Positions 24,831-38,600 of a stretch of 64,000 nucleotides of DNA are shown here, piece after piece. The notes below the pieces were generated by a model. That model did not search any database, had not been told where the DNA came from, and saw only the letters and a list, made by a program, of their open reading frames with translations. Location: the NCBI GenBank assembly GCA_033439265.1, contig JAVTVX010000012.1:16378501-16442500 (forward strand), written 5' to 3'. How positions within the stretch are numbered: position 1 is the stretch's first letter; each line of letters begins with the position of its first letter. The position numbers and the translations under genes are program-made. Source of the DNA: Dillenia suffruticosa (lineage: Eukaryota > Streptophyta > Magnoliopsida > Dilleniales > Dilleniaceae).

Positions 24831-26658
24831 GGATTTTTTTATTCGTCACTAAATTCACGACGGATAATTTTTCGTCGTTAATTTAGTGACGAACTTTTTT
24901 TCGTTGCTAAATTAGCGACGGATAATTTTTCCGTTGCTAAATTAGCTACGGATAAATTTTTCGTTGCTAATTTAACGACGGATAATTTTTCGTCGTTAAT
25001 GTTTTTAGCGACAAATTTTTTTAAAATTTCGTAGCTAAATTTGTGGCTAAAAGCGTGTTTTTTTGTAGTGACCACAATGAAAGACAAATTCAACACATAA
25101 AAATTCTACACACATCTCTCATGCTTCATTGGGTTCCACCTAGGTTCTAAATAATAAAAATCATGCCAAAATATCACATTTGCACATTCAAACAATGCTC
25201 TCAAAATTTTAGCAAGTGTAGAATTTTTTCCTACCTCAATTTGGATGTTTCAAGGCCAAATCAAAGTTCCTCCTCATAAAATCTCTCTTTCGCTCTTGTT
25301 CCTTGCTCACTGCCAACCCAAGTTCACCAAGAATGACATATCCTTTTGGCTCCAAATTTAAATATGTTGTGTTAGGGTTGGAGTGGGATGAAACTACACC
25401 AAAATTTCAAAACATTGTTTGAAGAAAACATACCCTTTCTTCAATGGTGATGCTCAAGGCCCTCTTGAATTTTTACCAAGCAAAATTCCTCATTTTTCTC
25501 TAATTTTTGGATATGTTGTAGTTAAACATGAGAGGAGTTGATTTATGTTAAAAAAAATTGGGTGGTATGGTAGAAAAATTTTGGATCCCTCACCTTGAAC
25601 CCACGGCCATGAGAGGAAGAAGAATGAGAGAACTTGCTTGGCTCTTGAACTTCATGGTTTTGGGAATGAAAGAAAGTTTAAGTGATTTCCTTTATTTGGT
25701 TGTTCCATTAAATCCCAACCATCCAACAATTTCAAGATAAATTCTTGGCCCTTGGATTGTTTGGCCATAAAAAGCATTTGGCTTCTCTCTCCTATCATTT
25801 GGCTTCTCTCTAACGCAACAAACACTCTTTTCTAATACTACACTCAACTCCTCTTTAATGTTATGTCTCACAACAACCAAATCCAGGACTCACAAAATTT
25901 GATCTAAATCCAAGTCAATTCTTACCATTGGTTTATTTCCAAGAAAGCCATGCATTTAACTCAATGAATAGTGTTTTGTCTCCCAATAACTCAATCCAAT
26001 GGTTCAAATTATTTCATCAACTTTTAATTAATCTCCACCCTTGGATTTACCTCTCAAAACCCAAAAAAAATCTCTTTTCTCTCTCTTTCTCTCTCTCTCT
26101 CTCTTTCCCATGGACGTCCAACTCACCCACAACTCTATTCTTCCTTGCTTGTCACATTTTTGGGAGGGAAGGGTCATTTGCCAAATATTCCAACTTTTGG
26201 TTAATTGCAAATAAGTCTCTTGACTTCTAAAAATTACATTTTGACCCCAAAATTTTTTATAATTCTAAGTTGGACCAAAAAACTCGTATTAGGCCTAATT
26301 TAATTTATCTCGCATCAAAACGTGGTCGTTTATCCTTGTCGAGTCACATCTGACTCGGCTAAGGTTTTACCGAAGATTAAGCATCGAGCGTTTTTTCGCA
26401 AACGATTGAGAATTGCCTGAATTTGAGTTCTCTTAACTTTTTAAGTTAATTTAGCATGTGTAATTTCATCGAGGTCGAAATTGCATACGTAGATTTTAAA
26501 ATGGCATAGAGGAAAAAAACTTTTTTGCTCCCGGCAATTTCGCCAAAAATTTTCAAGTGTCGGTGTTACAATACACCCTATATGAAAATGAAAATATATC
26601 ATATATGGATAATGAGGAGTACAATATACAATATACCGAGTGTCGGTGTTACAATCTG

Positions 26659-28459
26659 AATTTTCAATTTGTTTTCCATTGACTGATATAACTTGAAAAA
26701 TGTTAAAAATATTTGATGCAATACAGAATCATATTATTAGATTCAATTTCCAAGTAGTTGATAAGAATGACTCAAGAGGTTGATTTCCAATACAATTGAC
26801 ATAGATTCTCTATTATATATGTATGTTCCAATTAATCAATACCGTATATCCAATGTACGAAACTCTTGACCCATAAAAAATCTCACTCATAATACATGAA
26901 AATATAAGGACTTGATTTCTTAGGTTTATCCATATATATTCAAGATTAAATACATATAAACTACATACAGTTATATAGTATTAATTTTCATTCATTATAC
27001 AATTTAGGAAATTACTTTGTAGGTTTTGTTTAGTGCTAGTCACTAATTACTATTGAGTCTTAACACTGTTTGAAGCTAAATATTGTCTAATGATCAACGT
27101 AAATAATATTCGACAATTAAAAGACTCAAAAATTATAGGTTAAATCTTTATAAAGTATGCAATTTCATCAATCAACTATGAATTATTTATTTTAGGTCAA
27201 TATAACCATGATTTATACCTTTTGTGTGCACCGTATTCCCATCAAATACATATATCACACATAAATAATATGTAAAGTAGTTTATCTACTTAAATAACTA
27301 AATACAAACATTATTCTAAAATAGAGAAGTCAACATAATTTTAAGGTATACACAATAATGAAATTAGTGGATAATTAAGATTTAATCTCGAAGGACAAAG
27401 AATCAACCCACAATGGGGGTGGTGGTGATGTTGGGCCAACACACATTACTTGCATTAGCAGATCGTAGTTGTCGAGGGTAGGGGTGATGGCATCGATTGC
27501 CATCACTATGGGGGGTGATGATAATTTTAAAACACCCGAGTATGGATTTTCAAGCCTAAAAAATTAATATCATATTTATATACTTCTAAAATCGAAGGTT
27601 GAATTACTAACCGTTTTTTATGGACAAGTCAAAGAACAGCCACGTACGGATTTGTTTTTACTTTTCACAAACCAAGTGCTTTATAATTTTGGTATATCAT
27701 TCAGATCTCCAAACCCTCAATAGATGTTGGTGAAGAAAGTTTTCTTCGTACTCCCTTTTTTTTTTTTTTACATTCACTCACACACAAAAGAGCACAGTTT
27801 TTTTTTCATATCTTTCTTCACATTTTGAAATTCAAATCTAAAAAGGAAGTTAGTAGTTGGTTTTCTCTAGAAAACCACTCCCTCCCTCTTTATCTATTAC
27901 CCTTTGAATTGCAAATTCATTTAGGTAGTGTCAAACTAACATGGGAGATCTGGTACCTATTTTTAATATCTCCCACTCGCACATAAGGGTTAGATATGCA
28001 TTTAGTTCAATTACTTTCATATACTATCAATATAATACAAACAAATGGATCGTGTGACCAGTGAGAATATCAAGAGCTCAGAGCTATATATCGATTAAGC
28101 ATAAATAGCAGCTCACCATTTAATATAATAAGGATATCGTGTCTCGCTATACTCTAGATTTCTTTTAATACACATAATTAACGTATCTCTTATCTCTTAA
28201 ACAATACAAATAAGAGTATACTTGACTTAATTCAAATTATACATTCACAATTATATTTTAATACACTAATTTAAAAACATAACTGGCCAGTTTGTAAATA
28301 CAAAATCATATGTCAGTAAAGATAGTTTTCCTTTCATACTACTATTTATCTATTTGATTTTAGCTGCTTTTTTAGGCATGAACCGCAAAATTGAATCAAT
28401 CATAATTTCTTGATGACATGCTAAAGTAACAATACTAAAATAAAGTTTCAAGAAATAGG
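26659..28459. other. Intergenic; possible old copia LTR piece near the right end
   Basis: AT-rich without a credible coding frame. Around 27700-28330, wording such as TCTAGAAAACCA, GGGAGATCTGGTACC and TCTCCCACTCGCACATAAG reminds me of copia LTR/3' leader sequence on the minus strand, but I find no TG...CA ends or duplication. Low confidence. Confidence 0.3.
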
Positions 28460-30972
28460 CACTACAAAAATAAAGCCCTATACTGACGGTAACTTTTAAT
28501 ATCAGTGAGTTTTAGTGATGATTTTTTATACCCTATAAAGACACTTTCGATGATATTGTCGGGAAATGCATACATTTTTTGATGGTATAAATTTTTTGTC
28601 GATAAAAAGTTTATCAACCGTCAATAAAGGAAGTACAACTTTCTGTAAAAGTAATATTTAATTCTAATGGTTATCATTAGTAGTCAGTAAATGTCATAGT
28701 TTTAAGAACGGTTTGAAAATAGTATCTATAAGTTCTACATCCATGCTAATGATTATTACTTGTGGTCATTAAATTAGTGGCACATATCATCTGTTGTCTT
28801 TTTTGTCAATAAATGTGTTACCTTTAGGGACGAATTAAAATTGGTCTGTTTGTATAAGTCTAAGTAGCTATTTGAAAATAGTTTATATATATATGTCTTC
28901 AGTTCTACTGTCTCTATAATCTTTAGGTATGCCATTAATTTTACGTCTGTATAATCTTTAGGTATAATTTAAAATAGTCTCATAGTGGTAGGTTCGTGAT
29001 AATAGGTAATAATTTTATGGTAACTTGTGGTACGTTTGTGATAACTAGTTTGATAATATTATTATTGATTGGAGTGAAATATAGTAATAACTAGTGGTAA
29101 GTTTGTGTTAACCATAGATAATATAATAATAATAGACAAGTGATAAATTGTGATAACTAATTGTAATATAGTGATAATAGGTGTTTATGATAACATGTGA
29201 CAAGTTTGTAATAACAAGTGGTAATATAATATGATAATACTATTTTTTACTGGTAAGTTTGTAATAACTAATGACTTTTTTAATAACAAGACAAACCGTT
29301 GGGAAATATAAACTTCAAAGTGTATATATATATATATATATATATATAGATATATATATATATATATGAATCTCATGAGGGTTGTGAGTGTAAACAAGGA
29401 ATTTCACTGGTAAGTAGAATGGTAAGTTGCGATAAGTGGTAATTTGGTGAATTGTTTATATTTCTATATTCATCTTTTTTTTATTACCATTTTTGTATTA
29501 CAATTACTTCCATGTCCTTTTTTTTTTAATTCTTTGTTTCTCTAATTAATTTTTCAAAATCATCCATCAAATTCCGGGTGTCTATATATATATAGACACA
29601 AATTATATATCGAATTTATATATACATATATATAGAATTTATATGAAATTTATTTATGCACTCATTCATAAATAAATTTAAATTACAAAATTATAATAAA
29701 TTAATAATGTAAAAATTTTATATTTAATTCAATCATGAAATCATATTTGAAAATATAAATTAAGTTATAATTTATTCATCTAAATTCATCTAAACAATTA
29801 CATTACATTACATTAAGTTAAACCTAATTCCAAATTCTCTCTTTACTGCTGGGGCTAGGATTAGAAGTAATGAAAGTTGAGTGAGAAAAAAAGAGAAGGA
29901 AAAAAATGACCCTGAAGAAAAAAAAGGGAAAAAAATAGAGTGAGAGTGAGATTAGGAAAGAAAAAAAAGAAGATGAGAGTGAGATAAGAAATAGGAAAAA
30001 GAAAAAGGAAGAGTAAGAAAGAAAGGAAGAAAAAAATGGTTAGTGTGCATTTGCAGAAAAGAAAAAAAAAAGAAAGGAAAAAAAACTAGGTGAGCTGGAC
30101 CGTCTACTAGGTTGGACTGGTCAGGTCCATGGACATGGATGCGCAGGAAGAGTGTGTTGTGGTCCCATGGCGTCGTGGCAGTGCACACACAATTTTTCAT
30201 TTATGATTTATGATTTATTATACTTACATTATTATTATTATTTTTTCCATCACCATTACTAATCACGATCATCATACCAGAGATCGTATTAGTAATAAAT
30301 GGTAAGTTCGTGCGTTATCATGTAAATTCGTGGTAAGTAGTAAGTTATCATATAACTTCATGGTAAGTGGTTAGTTTGCGGTAACTTCACATAACTTCAT
30401 GGTAAGTGGTAAGTTTGTGGTAACTTCACAGAGGGGCGTGCCTATGCATGCTTGTGCGCGGCAAGCTTTGCAAAAAAATTATGATATAAATACACTTTTT
30501 AATAATATATATATTACTATATATTATAAATTGCAAGTTTTGCAAAAAAATTTCTATACAAATAAACTTTCTAATGATGTAAAAATTACTATATATATTA
30601 CTATAAATTATAAATTACATTATTATTGAATGAATAATATTACTATGCTACTGTGATAATATAAAATTATGATTATTAATATTAATTTAAATTATAATAT
30701 ATTAATAATTTAAAATTTTATATATTTAATTACAAATATTTTTCAAAATAATATAATATTAATAACTCACCATAATTCATTTTTATGGGTGAGAGTGAGA
30801 TAAAAAAAGAAAAAAAAAGAAAAAAGTGTGGAGGAAAAGAAGAAGAAGAAGAAAAAGAAAAAGAGCATGGGTTTGAATCCCAGGACATACATTTTTTGCA
30901 GGAAAATAAAGCAGGGGCATTGGTGCCTCTGCGCGCTTGAGGGGGCATGCCCAGCGCTCGTGCGGGGGGCAT
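28460..30972. mobile_element. CACTA-like element, left end and subterminal region (partner end not found)
   Basis: Starts CACTACAAAAATAAAGCCC, a typical CACTA terminus, followed by TGACGGTAA-type units and then many variants of GGTAAGTTTGTGATAAC (28975-29290, 30290-30430). There are purine-rich runs (29880-30080, 30790-30870) and GC-rich patches (30085-30195, 30900-30972). Similar GTAAC-rich sequence reappears at 46080-46210 and 48100-48670, beyond the Ty3 element that interrupts it. No matching right terminus (TTTTTGTAGTG) was found, so the extent is uncertain. No transposase frame. Confidence 0.5.
29322..29367. repeat. (TA)n microsatellite
   Basis: Alternating TA with one GA interruption. 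Confidence 0.95.
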
Positions 30973-32507
30973 TGTTGCATTCCCTCGATGTTGGGTCCAC
31001 GACACTAGGTATTTTCCTCACGCAAGGGCTGTAAGGTGTGCAGTATGCTTGGCTTGGCACACAAGGGCCGAGAATGCCTTTGATTCTTGTATGGTTAAGG
31101 GGGTTGGAGACGCTTGAGTCGATGGCTTGAGTTCTTCCTTTGTGCAAGGTACCAAAATGCCCAATGCACAAGACCTTACTCGTAGAAAATAAAATGGAAA
31201 AGAAGTAAAAGATGGAGAAGATGGAAAAGGATTTGAACTTGCCTTGATGGGTCTTTAAGTACAAGAGCCGATAGATCACGCGGGGGTGATGTAACCTAAG
31301 GGGAAAACGTCAAACCCTTAAGCCCTACTTATCACGCAAAGGTGATGTTACTCAAGGGGTCTTTTGGCACCCTTAAGCCCTAAGATAGCTTTCTCATGCT
31401 GGAGAAGGAACTATCTTCCTCAGAATTCTGATATTTTATTTTTTAAAAACTGCTTGTTACAAATGAGGAAGGCCTGCCCTATTTATAGAAGTTGAGGGGG
31501 CATGAAAGGGCCTTTTACACACAACTTTTAGAATGAAAAAGTCATAATACATAGATAATTACTTGGCAGTTGTAACTGCCCTTATTTCCCTATGAAAGCC
31601 TTAGAAAAATAAATGGAATTATTTCATAAAAACAGTTACTGCATGGGGGAACATTGCTTTGCTTGGCATGGCGCTGCTTGAGCGCGCCGCTTATGCGCTG
31701 CTACATGCTGGCTGGTGCTGTCTTCTCGGGCCATGGCTCATTTTCCTTGAGCATTCTCTCTATTCCCTTGAGCCATGTGTCTCTAAATGATGTCTCTTCA
31801 CATGCTGGCTCGACTGCTTGCATTTCCTTGCTCATATCTTCATGCTTGTGGTGCACTAAGGCATGGTAGTGCATTGCCTTGTCTTCCATGGCATGCTGCT
31901 CATGTGGTGGCATTATGGATTGCACCTTTTCATGCTTTGGCATCTCTTGAGATGGGCTGAAGATGGCATTCATGTGCAGTGGCATTGCATTGCTCGGAAT
32001 GGCCGCATTCTCTTGCACAGGCTGCTCATGCAATGGCACATAGGCATGTGCTGGCTGCTCGTGTAATGGCACCTCTTCGCTTGGTGTCCTTTCAAGTGGA
32101 GGCCTTCTTCCTCGCTCTTTTGGATGTGCAATAGCATTCTTTGCTTCCTTAGAGACAATTGCTTGATGGTCGCTCGATGTTGCACGAAGGGTCGCGACCT
32201 TTGCTCGAAGGGTCGTGTCCTTTGGCATGTGACTGCTCGGTTGTCTCGTGCTGTAGCTTAGCGCTGCTTGTCTTTGCTCGGGCGGCTATGTGCAGTGTTT
32301 TGCAATACCTTAGGCAATTGCATTGCCTTGCTTGATGCTCGTGTTGCATCATGGATGTCCTTTGGCTCGGTAGGAGCTATTATGTTTAAGCGAACCTTCC
32401 TTAGAGTTGTGTTTGTGCGAACCTCCATGATTGTCTCCTGTGCTCGCCTTGCGGCTGCTTGAGCATTGACATGGATGTTGCTTGTAGCAGCATGAGAGGC
32501 TGCAACA
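30973..32507 (-). repeat. 3' LTR of Ty3 element A (1535 bp)
   Basis: On - it runs TGTTGCAGCC...GGGAATGCAACA. It matches 42954-44497 along its whole length. A 175-codon open frame (32228-31701, -) lies in its U3 part. Confidence 0.9.
31478..31488 (-). promoter_or_regulatory. TATA-like box of the element A LTR
   Basis: CTATAAATAGG on the minus strand. The same box is kept in the other LTR at 43457-43467. It fixes the orientation and the U3/R side. Confidence 0.6.
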
Positions 32508-32520
32508 TTCGCCCCTCCAT
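32508..32520 (-). promoter_or_regulatory. Polypurine tract of Ty3 element A
   Basis: ATGGAGGGGCGAA on the minus strand, directly before the LTR start TGTTGCAG. Confidence 0.7.
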
Positions 32521-32626
32521 GAGAATGAACCTTGTCCCCAAGGTTGAAGAATCGATAACCCTAAATGATTGTTAAGATATTTTCGCAAGAGGCTACTTCC
32601 TTCTGAGACATTTCCGCTTTATGATT

Positions 32627-35600
32627 TGTAACACCGATACCTCGGTGTACTCACTATTGTATTTCTCTTCATTTTATATATGCTATTACTTATATTTCTA
32701 TATAGAAAATCCACTAAGAAAATTTTTCTGCTTAAACCACTACCGAAAATTTCGACTCAATCGCTAGAAATTCAAAATTTTCAAAATGACTATCGATGGT
32801 CCAATAATAATGAGAATGACTTTAGGGTGTATAGGAACCTCAAATTTGGGTAGATCTTACGTCGTAGAGTTAAATCGCAAATTTTCTGAAAAATCACCGG
32901 TAAAATCCCAGCCGGGTCGAATGTGACTCAGAAAGACTAAACGATCACGTTTTGATGCGGGATAAATTAAATTAGGCCTAATATGAGGTTTTGGATCTAA
33001 TTTGAAATTATAAAAATTTTTGGGGTCAAATGAAATTTTTATAAGTTAAGAAACTCATTTGAAATTAATAAAAACTTAGAAGAAATTAACAATTAATGAA
33101 GTTGTAGTATGAGTGGATAATTAGAACATTTGATTTGGTCTGTGACTAGAATATTAACCATTGGATAAATGGAGTAAGATAAAATGATTCTTGGGTTGAC
33201 ACAAAATGATCCAATGGTGAGAAATAATCCTAGAGATGATCAATGGTTGAACAAGAGAGAAATTTGGCAATTTTCATTCCCCAAACAATGGAGAAAGGAG
33301 TGGAAAGGTGAGGTGGCGGATGAGATGATGGGGAGAAGAGATTTTTGGTCTTTGAGAAGTTAATCCAAGGGTGGAAATTGAGTTCAAGAGAGATGAATGG
33401 TCCTTAGATTAAGTTAGTGGGAGACAAGAACACTATTTATTGAGTGAAAAAATGAGTTTTCTTGGAAACCAATCAATGGTGAGAATTTAACTTAGAATTG
33501 GATCAAAATTTTAGGCCCTTGGATCTTGGTAGTTAGGAAACATATAATTAATGAATGGCTTGAGTGTAGTGTGAGAAAGTGATTTGGTGTGTGAGGAAGA
33601 GAGAAACCGTGAGAGAGAGAGAGAGAGTGACTTGCTTATGATCAAATAATCCAATGGCATAAATTTGGTCTTGAAAAGGTTTGATGGCTAGGATTAAATG
33701 GAGCAAAAATCTAAATAAGCTAACACTTAGCTTTTCTTCCCAAAAACCGTGAGGTGTTCAAAGACAAGGAAACTCTCTTCATTTTTCTCTCCATGGCCGT
33801 GAGATTCAAGGTAGGGAGGTTCAAAAATTTTCTACAACACCACCCCAATATTTTTACATAAATCACTTCCTCACAAACCCAATTATAACATATCCAAAAA
33901 TTGAAGCAAAAAGAGGAGTCTTGCATAGTGGAGATCAAAGGGAGCCGAGAGAAACCCCATTGAAGAAAGGTTTGATTTCTTCAAATATCACTTTGTAATT
34001 TTTGTGTAGATTCATCTCTCTCAAATCGTAACATAACATACTTTGTTTTGGAGTCAAAAGAAGGAGGCTAACTTGGTGAACTTATGTTGACCAAGAGCTA
34101 GGAGCAAGGGAGAGATGGAGATATTGTGAAGAGAAATCTTGATTGGGCTTGAAACATTCACATTTAAGGTAAATAAAATTCTGCACTTTGCTGAAATTGA
34201 AAACCTTGTATGAATGTGTTAATGTAATCTTTTTAGCATGTTTTTATAACCTAAAGTCTAAAAGGAATTCAAGTGAACCATGAGAAATGTGTGCAGAAAA
34301 TTTGAACCTTGTGTAGCCGAGAATTGGGATGAAAACACTATATTTTGGTGAGTTGAATGTAGTTTTCAAAAAGCAAATTATTTGTCCAGAATTTTAATAC
34401 AAAAGTAATGAAAATATGTATGGTAGTTGGTTTAATTGATGTGAGAAATGTGTATAGAAATTCGATTGTGTTTGGCTAAGAATTTGGAAGAGAGAAAGGT
34501 GTATTGTGAGCTAGAAACTTGTCCAGCATTTTGTGAATCGTGTGTGCAGAAATTCGAATGAGATTATGAGTATATAATTGTACTTGTTGGTTGAAAAATA
34601 GGGTATTTGTTGTCACGTCCCGATCCACAATCGAAGGCCATGAACAGTCGCCCGTTACCCCGTATGCTGCCCATCACATGACATACATACCGAGGCAACG
34701 AAGGCTAACATCTTCACTTGTTTAAAACCTATTTTTCTTCAGAATATAATTTCCCAAGTAAAAGAAAGTAAAATGTAACCTTTTGCCTCAATACATGAAT
34801 GTACAACAAATTTTGAGAGTTTCGATTTTACAAGTTACATAATATAATTACAATCATCCCATAAATTACATACATGGTAATTTTATAGACCTCTAGTTTT
34901 TACATTATCAACTTCATGACGGAAGAATGGGTACTACTATACCCAAGGCTCGGCGTTTCCAAATGTATACCCAATATGTTAAATGCCTCTCGACACGTGT
35001 CCCTGCTGAAACTATGTTTGTCATCATGGAAAATGAGGGGTGAGTATTATGGAAAAATACTCAATGAGTGAGAGGATCGATATTATGTTCTTAATAGTAT
35101 GTGTGAGCATGGAGTGTCAAAGTACAGTTTAAGACATAATGATATCAAAATCAAGCATGGCATTTCCATTAATTAGATGACCATATATCATACATCATAA
35201 TATCAACATATGCATCCATTTATATTTCCAAATCATTTAGAGATTGCCAATAAACTATTCCTAGCAAAGGTTTACCATGACCAATGACGGGTACATTAGG
35301 GGTTTTTCATATACAAGTATAAACAAATTAGCTCTCTACCCAAATGTTGGCACGAGCCTCACCAAAGGCCAGCCCGTGTGTTCGCACACATACATAATCA
35401 ACCATGTATAGAATCTCACTTGGTGCTAGACAGTGGCGTCACACATGTCCTCCCTGATTTGGTTCAACATGCCGCAATTATACATATTACGTTTGGGGGA
35501 TACCTCATGCAGAAGCGTATCCGGACACAATAGGTGCCTCTGCCAACACCCTTCGTAGTTACGGTAGTCCATCAAGGACATCATCACATCAAGTCCACCA

Positions 35601-38600
35601 AGGACATCATCACTTCATCACATCATAAGTAGGTATCCGGCCCACACATTTCAATTAAACCATTTCAAATTCGTATGCCAATGCAATGGAAGCATATAAA
35701 TCATATCAAGTTTCTCAAAAAGTAGCACAATATCGTTTCAACGAAATTCATGGATGCATATCATCTAAACAAATCATTTGAAACACTCCCATGATCACAA
35801 AGATAAGCATTACAAAATATTATTCAAATATCATGCTTTCACACATGTCATTAAATATGTCATTTCAAAAGTTATAAAACATGGATTTTTATTCAATAAA
35901 AAACATAGTGTCAAAGTCCCACTCATAGATATGGGGAGGGTACGCAACTCTCCTATCAATCTCGAGCTCCACCAAGTCGCCCCTCATGTGTAGAATAATA
36001 GTCTACCCCTAAAGCAACAATATACACGTATAAATTCTTTATTGTTTTACAAGATTTTCACAATTTTTTATTGGCTTTAGATATTTTTGGGCCACATATC
36101 TCATTATGGGCCTTAGGTTGTTGGAATTTAGAGTTCTAATTAGACTTGGGCCCAATACTAAGATTTTGGGCCCAATACAAATTTGCCTTAGTGGTTCAAG
36201 TCCAAACATTCATAAATTTTCTAACTCTAAATTTTTGTACTTGCGTAGTCTTAGGAAAAATGCTATAACCTTTTCTATATAGCTCGGAATTGAGTGATTC
36301 AAATTGTAACTTAAAACTAAGACATTTACCTACATTTTTCATGTTTAACTCATCTTCCAATTCTCACTGTATGAATTTATAAAATTTTATATTTGGTATG
36401 GTTTGGAGTTTTATAACTCAATTTACACAATTTTGGTAGTTTCCTCATATCTCCTAATAGATAACTCCAAATTGATTAATTCTTGTCCCATATGAAAGAT
36501 AAGAGAAGAGCATTGCCTATGATTCTAAACACAAAATTTAAGAAATTCAAAATTTTGTCTCAATTTTGTTCTAAACTCATGCACTGTCCTATCTCAGTGA
36601 AAGTGCTATAATGTTTAGTATACTACTCTAATTTAAGCAAAATATGGATATGTTAAAGACGAGACAGAGACCTACAACTTTGGTGTTTGGAGGTTTTCTT
36701 AATTATGTCTAGAATAAGATCAAAATTGGTCACTAACAATTTTGCTAATCTATGGTCGAAAACAGAGGAACACTCTGCACAGTCTCGGAAGAATTACCAT
36801 AACATTTGGTACAGAAATCGGATTTAGGTGATTTTTATCTTTGGAAAGATAAGACCTAGAGCTACAACCTTTGTGTTTAGCACCCAGTCAGATTCTGTCG
36901 GGAAGATATCCCAAATCTTAGGGGAATTCTCTACTAAAAACAGGACAGAATGAAGTTCTTTCTCCTCCCATGGTTTTTCTAACTCTCGGTCTCCTCATTG
37001 TTCACCACGTTAGGCCTCTCTTTTTGGCTCCAATTTTAGATATGTTGTGTTAGGGTTTGAGGGGAATGATTCTACAAAAAAATGTAAAGGTGCGTTTTGA
37101 AGAAATCATACATTTCTTCAAGAATGTAGCTCATAGCCCCCTTGACTCTTCACCAAGCAAAACTCCTCATTTTGCTTCAATTTTTGGATATGTTGTAGTT
37201 GGGTTTGTGGGGGAAGTGATTTATGTAAAAATATTTGGGTAGTGTAGAAGAAAAAGTTTGAGTTCCCTTACCTTGAACTCATGGCCATGGAGGAAAAATG
37301 GAGAGAGCTTCCTCTTCTTGCTTGAATGTGTTCTCATGGTTTTGAGAAGGAAATAAGCCTAGGTGTTTAGGTTTATTTGGCTTACCCCATCAATCCTAAC
37401 CATCCAACATTTTCAAGATCCATTTCAAGCCATAGGATTATTTGGTCAAAGCAACCTTTCTCTCTCCCACGTTTTCTCCTTTCCTCTCACAATAAATTCA
37501 CTCTTTTCTCACACTACACTCTCTATTCTTCATTTATTGCATGTCTGCCAACTATCTTGATCCAAAGGCCCACAATTTTGATCCAATTCTAAGTTAAATC
37601 CTAACCATTGGTTGATTTCCAAGAAAACCTATTCTTTCATTCAATGAATAGTGTCTTGTCTCCCACTAACTTAAATCCAATGGCCCATATTAATTCATCT
37701 CACACCAACTCAATCTCTACCTTTGGATTTACTTCCCAAAAATCCAAAAATCTCTTCTCTCTCTCTCTCTCTTTCTCACTCCTATGGTTTTGGGGAAAGA
37801 ACCAATTGCCAAAATACTTGTGCTATTTTGTTTCAATCTCCACCATTGATCACCTCTAAGATTATTTCTCACCATTGGATCATTTTTTCCCAATTCAACA
37901 ACTTATTTTCTCTCACCTCTTTTATCTAATGGCTAATATTCTATTCACCAACCAAATCAAAGGTCCTAATTTGTTCCACTCATGTCACAACTTCATTAGT
38001 TCTTATTAATTTCAAATAAGTCCCTTGATTTATAAAAATTATATTTTGACCCCTAAATTTTTCATAATTTCAAGTTAGATCCAAAACCTCATATTAGACC
38101 TAATTTAATTTATCCCACATCAAAATATGGTCGTTTAGTCTTTTCGAGACATGTTTGACCCGGCTAGGGTTTTACAGGTGATTTTTTGAAAAATTTACGA
38201 TTTAACTCTACGACGCAAGATCTACCAAAATTTGAGATTCTTATACACTCTAGAGTCATCCTCATTATTAATGGACCATCGATGGTCACTTTGGAAATTT
38301 TGAATTTTAGGCGATTTGGGCCGAAATTTTTTTCATGGGCGGTTTTAGTGGAAAAATTTCTTAGTAGATTTTAAAAATGCGAGTAATCGCATATATAAAA
38401 TGAAAAGGAGTACAATAGTGAGGACACCGAGAAGTCGGTGTTACATTTATTGGCAGAAACCAAAGGGATGTTGTTGTGCAAGAAAACTAAATTAAAGGCC
38501 AAAGAATGTGGTTTAATATGTACAGAAATTTTCTGCACTAAAGGTGATTGAAGTGAGGCCAATTTTTTTATGCTAGCCGAGGAGTGAATGGTCAGAAGAA

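Larger units (their letters stand above)
22180..25070. mobile_element. Non-autonomous CACTA (En/Spm) DNA transposon, complete ends
   Basis: Left end CACTACAAAAACACACGC, right end (reverse complement) CACTACAAAAAAACACGC, continuing as CTTTTAGC on both sides. Perfect 3-bp target duplication ACC at 22177-22179 and 25071-25073. Subterminal regions (to ~23340 and from ~24825) hold dozens of copies of a GCGACGAA/TTCGTCGC-type unit in both orientations, the usual transposase-binding array. The middle is AT-rich, with two GC-rich blocks and two tRNA-like stretches. No transposase frame exists, so movement would need one supplied in trans. It lies inside the X1 LTR and is therefore younger than that insertion. 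Confidence 0.95.
19725..26653 (-). mobile_element. Solo LTR of family X (Ty3-type), copy X1, ~4.0 kb plus an inserted CACTA
   Basis: Starts TGTCACGCCCCGAACC and ends CGGTGTTACA (on - : TGTAACACCG...GTGACA). Five-base flanks ATCTA (19720-19724) and ATCTG (26654-26658) agree at 4 of 5. Removing the 2.9-kb CACTA and its TSD leaves ~4.0 kb, close to the other X copies (3.8 and 4.2 kb). Shared blocks with them include GGCGTCACACATGTCCTCC, CCGTAGCTACGG and the GTGAGTAT...ATACCCA hairpin near 20355-20385. No primer site or coding region adjoins it. Small frames inside it are not genes. Confidence 0.8.

Noticed and set aside
24878-25096. 72-codon frame with repeated KLSVANLATKN product
   Set aside because: It is the translation of CACTA subterminal repeats, not a protein-coding gene.
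26561-26570. First CGGTGTTACA as the end of X1
   Set aside because: Its flank ATACA agrees with ATCTA at only 3 of 5 positions, while the second terminus at 26653 gives 4 of 5 and matches the end of X3.
30767-31279. 170-codon minus-strand frame
   Set aside because: Straddles the element A LTR edge and the GC-rich/purine-rich flank; low-complexity Phe/Ser tail from an AAG run.
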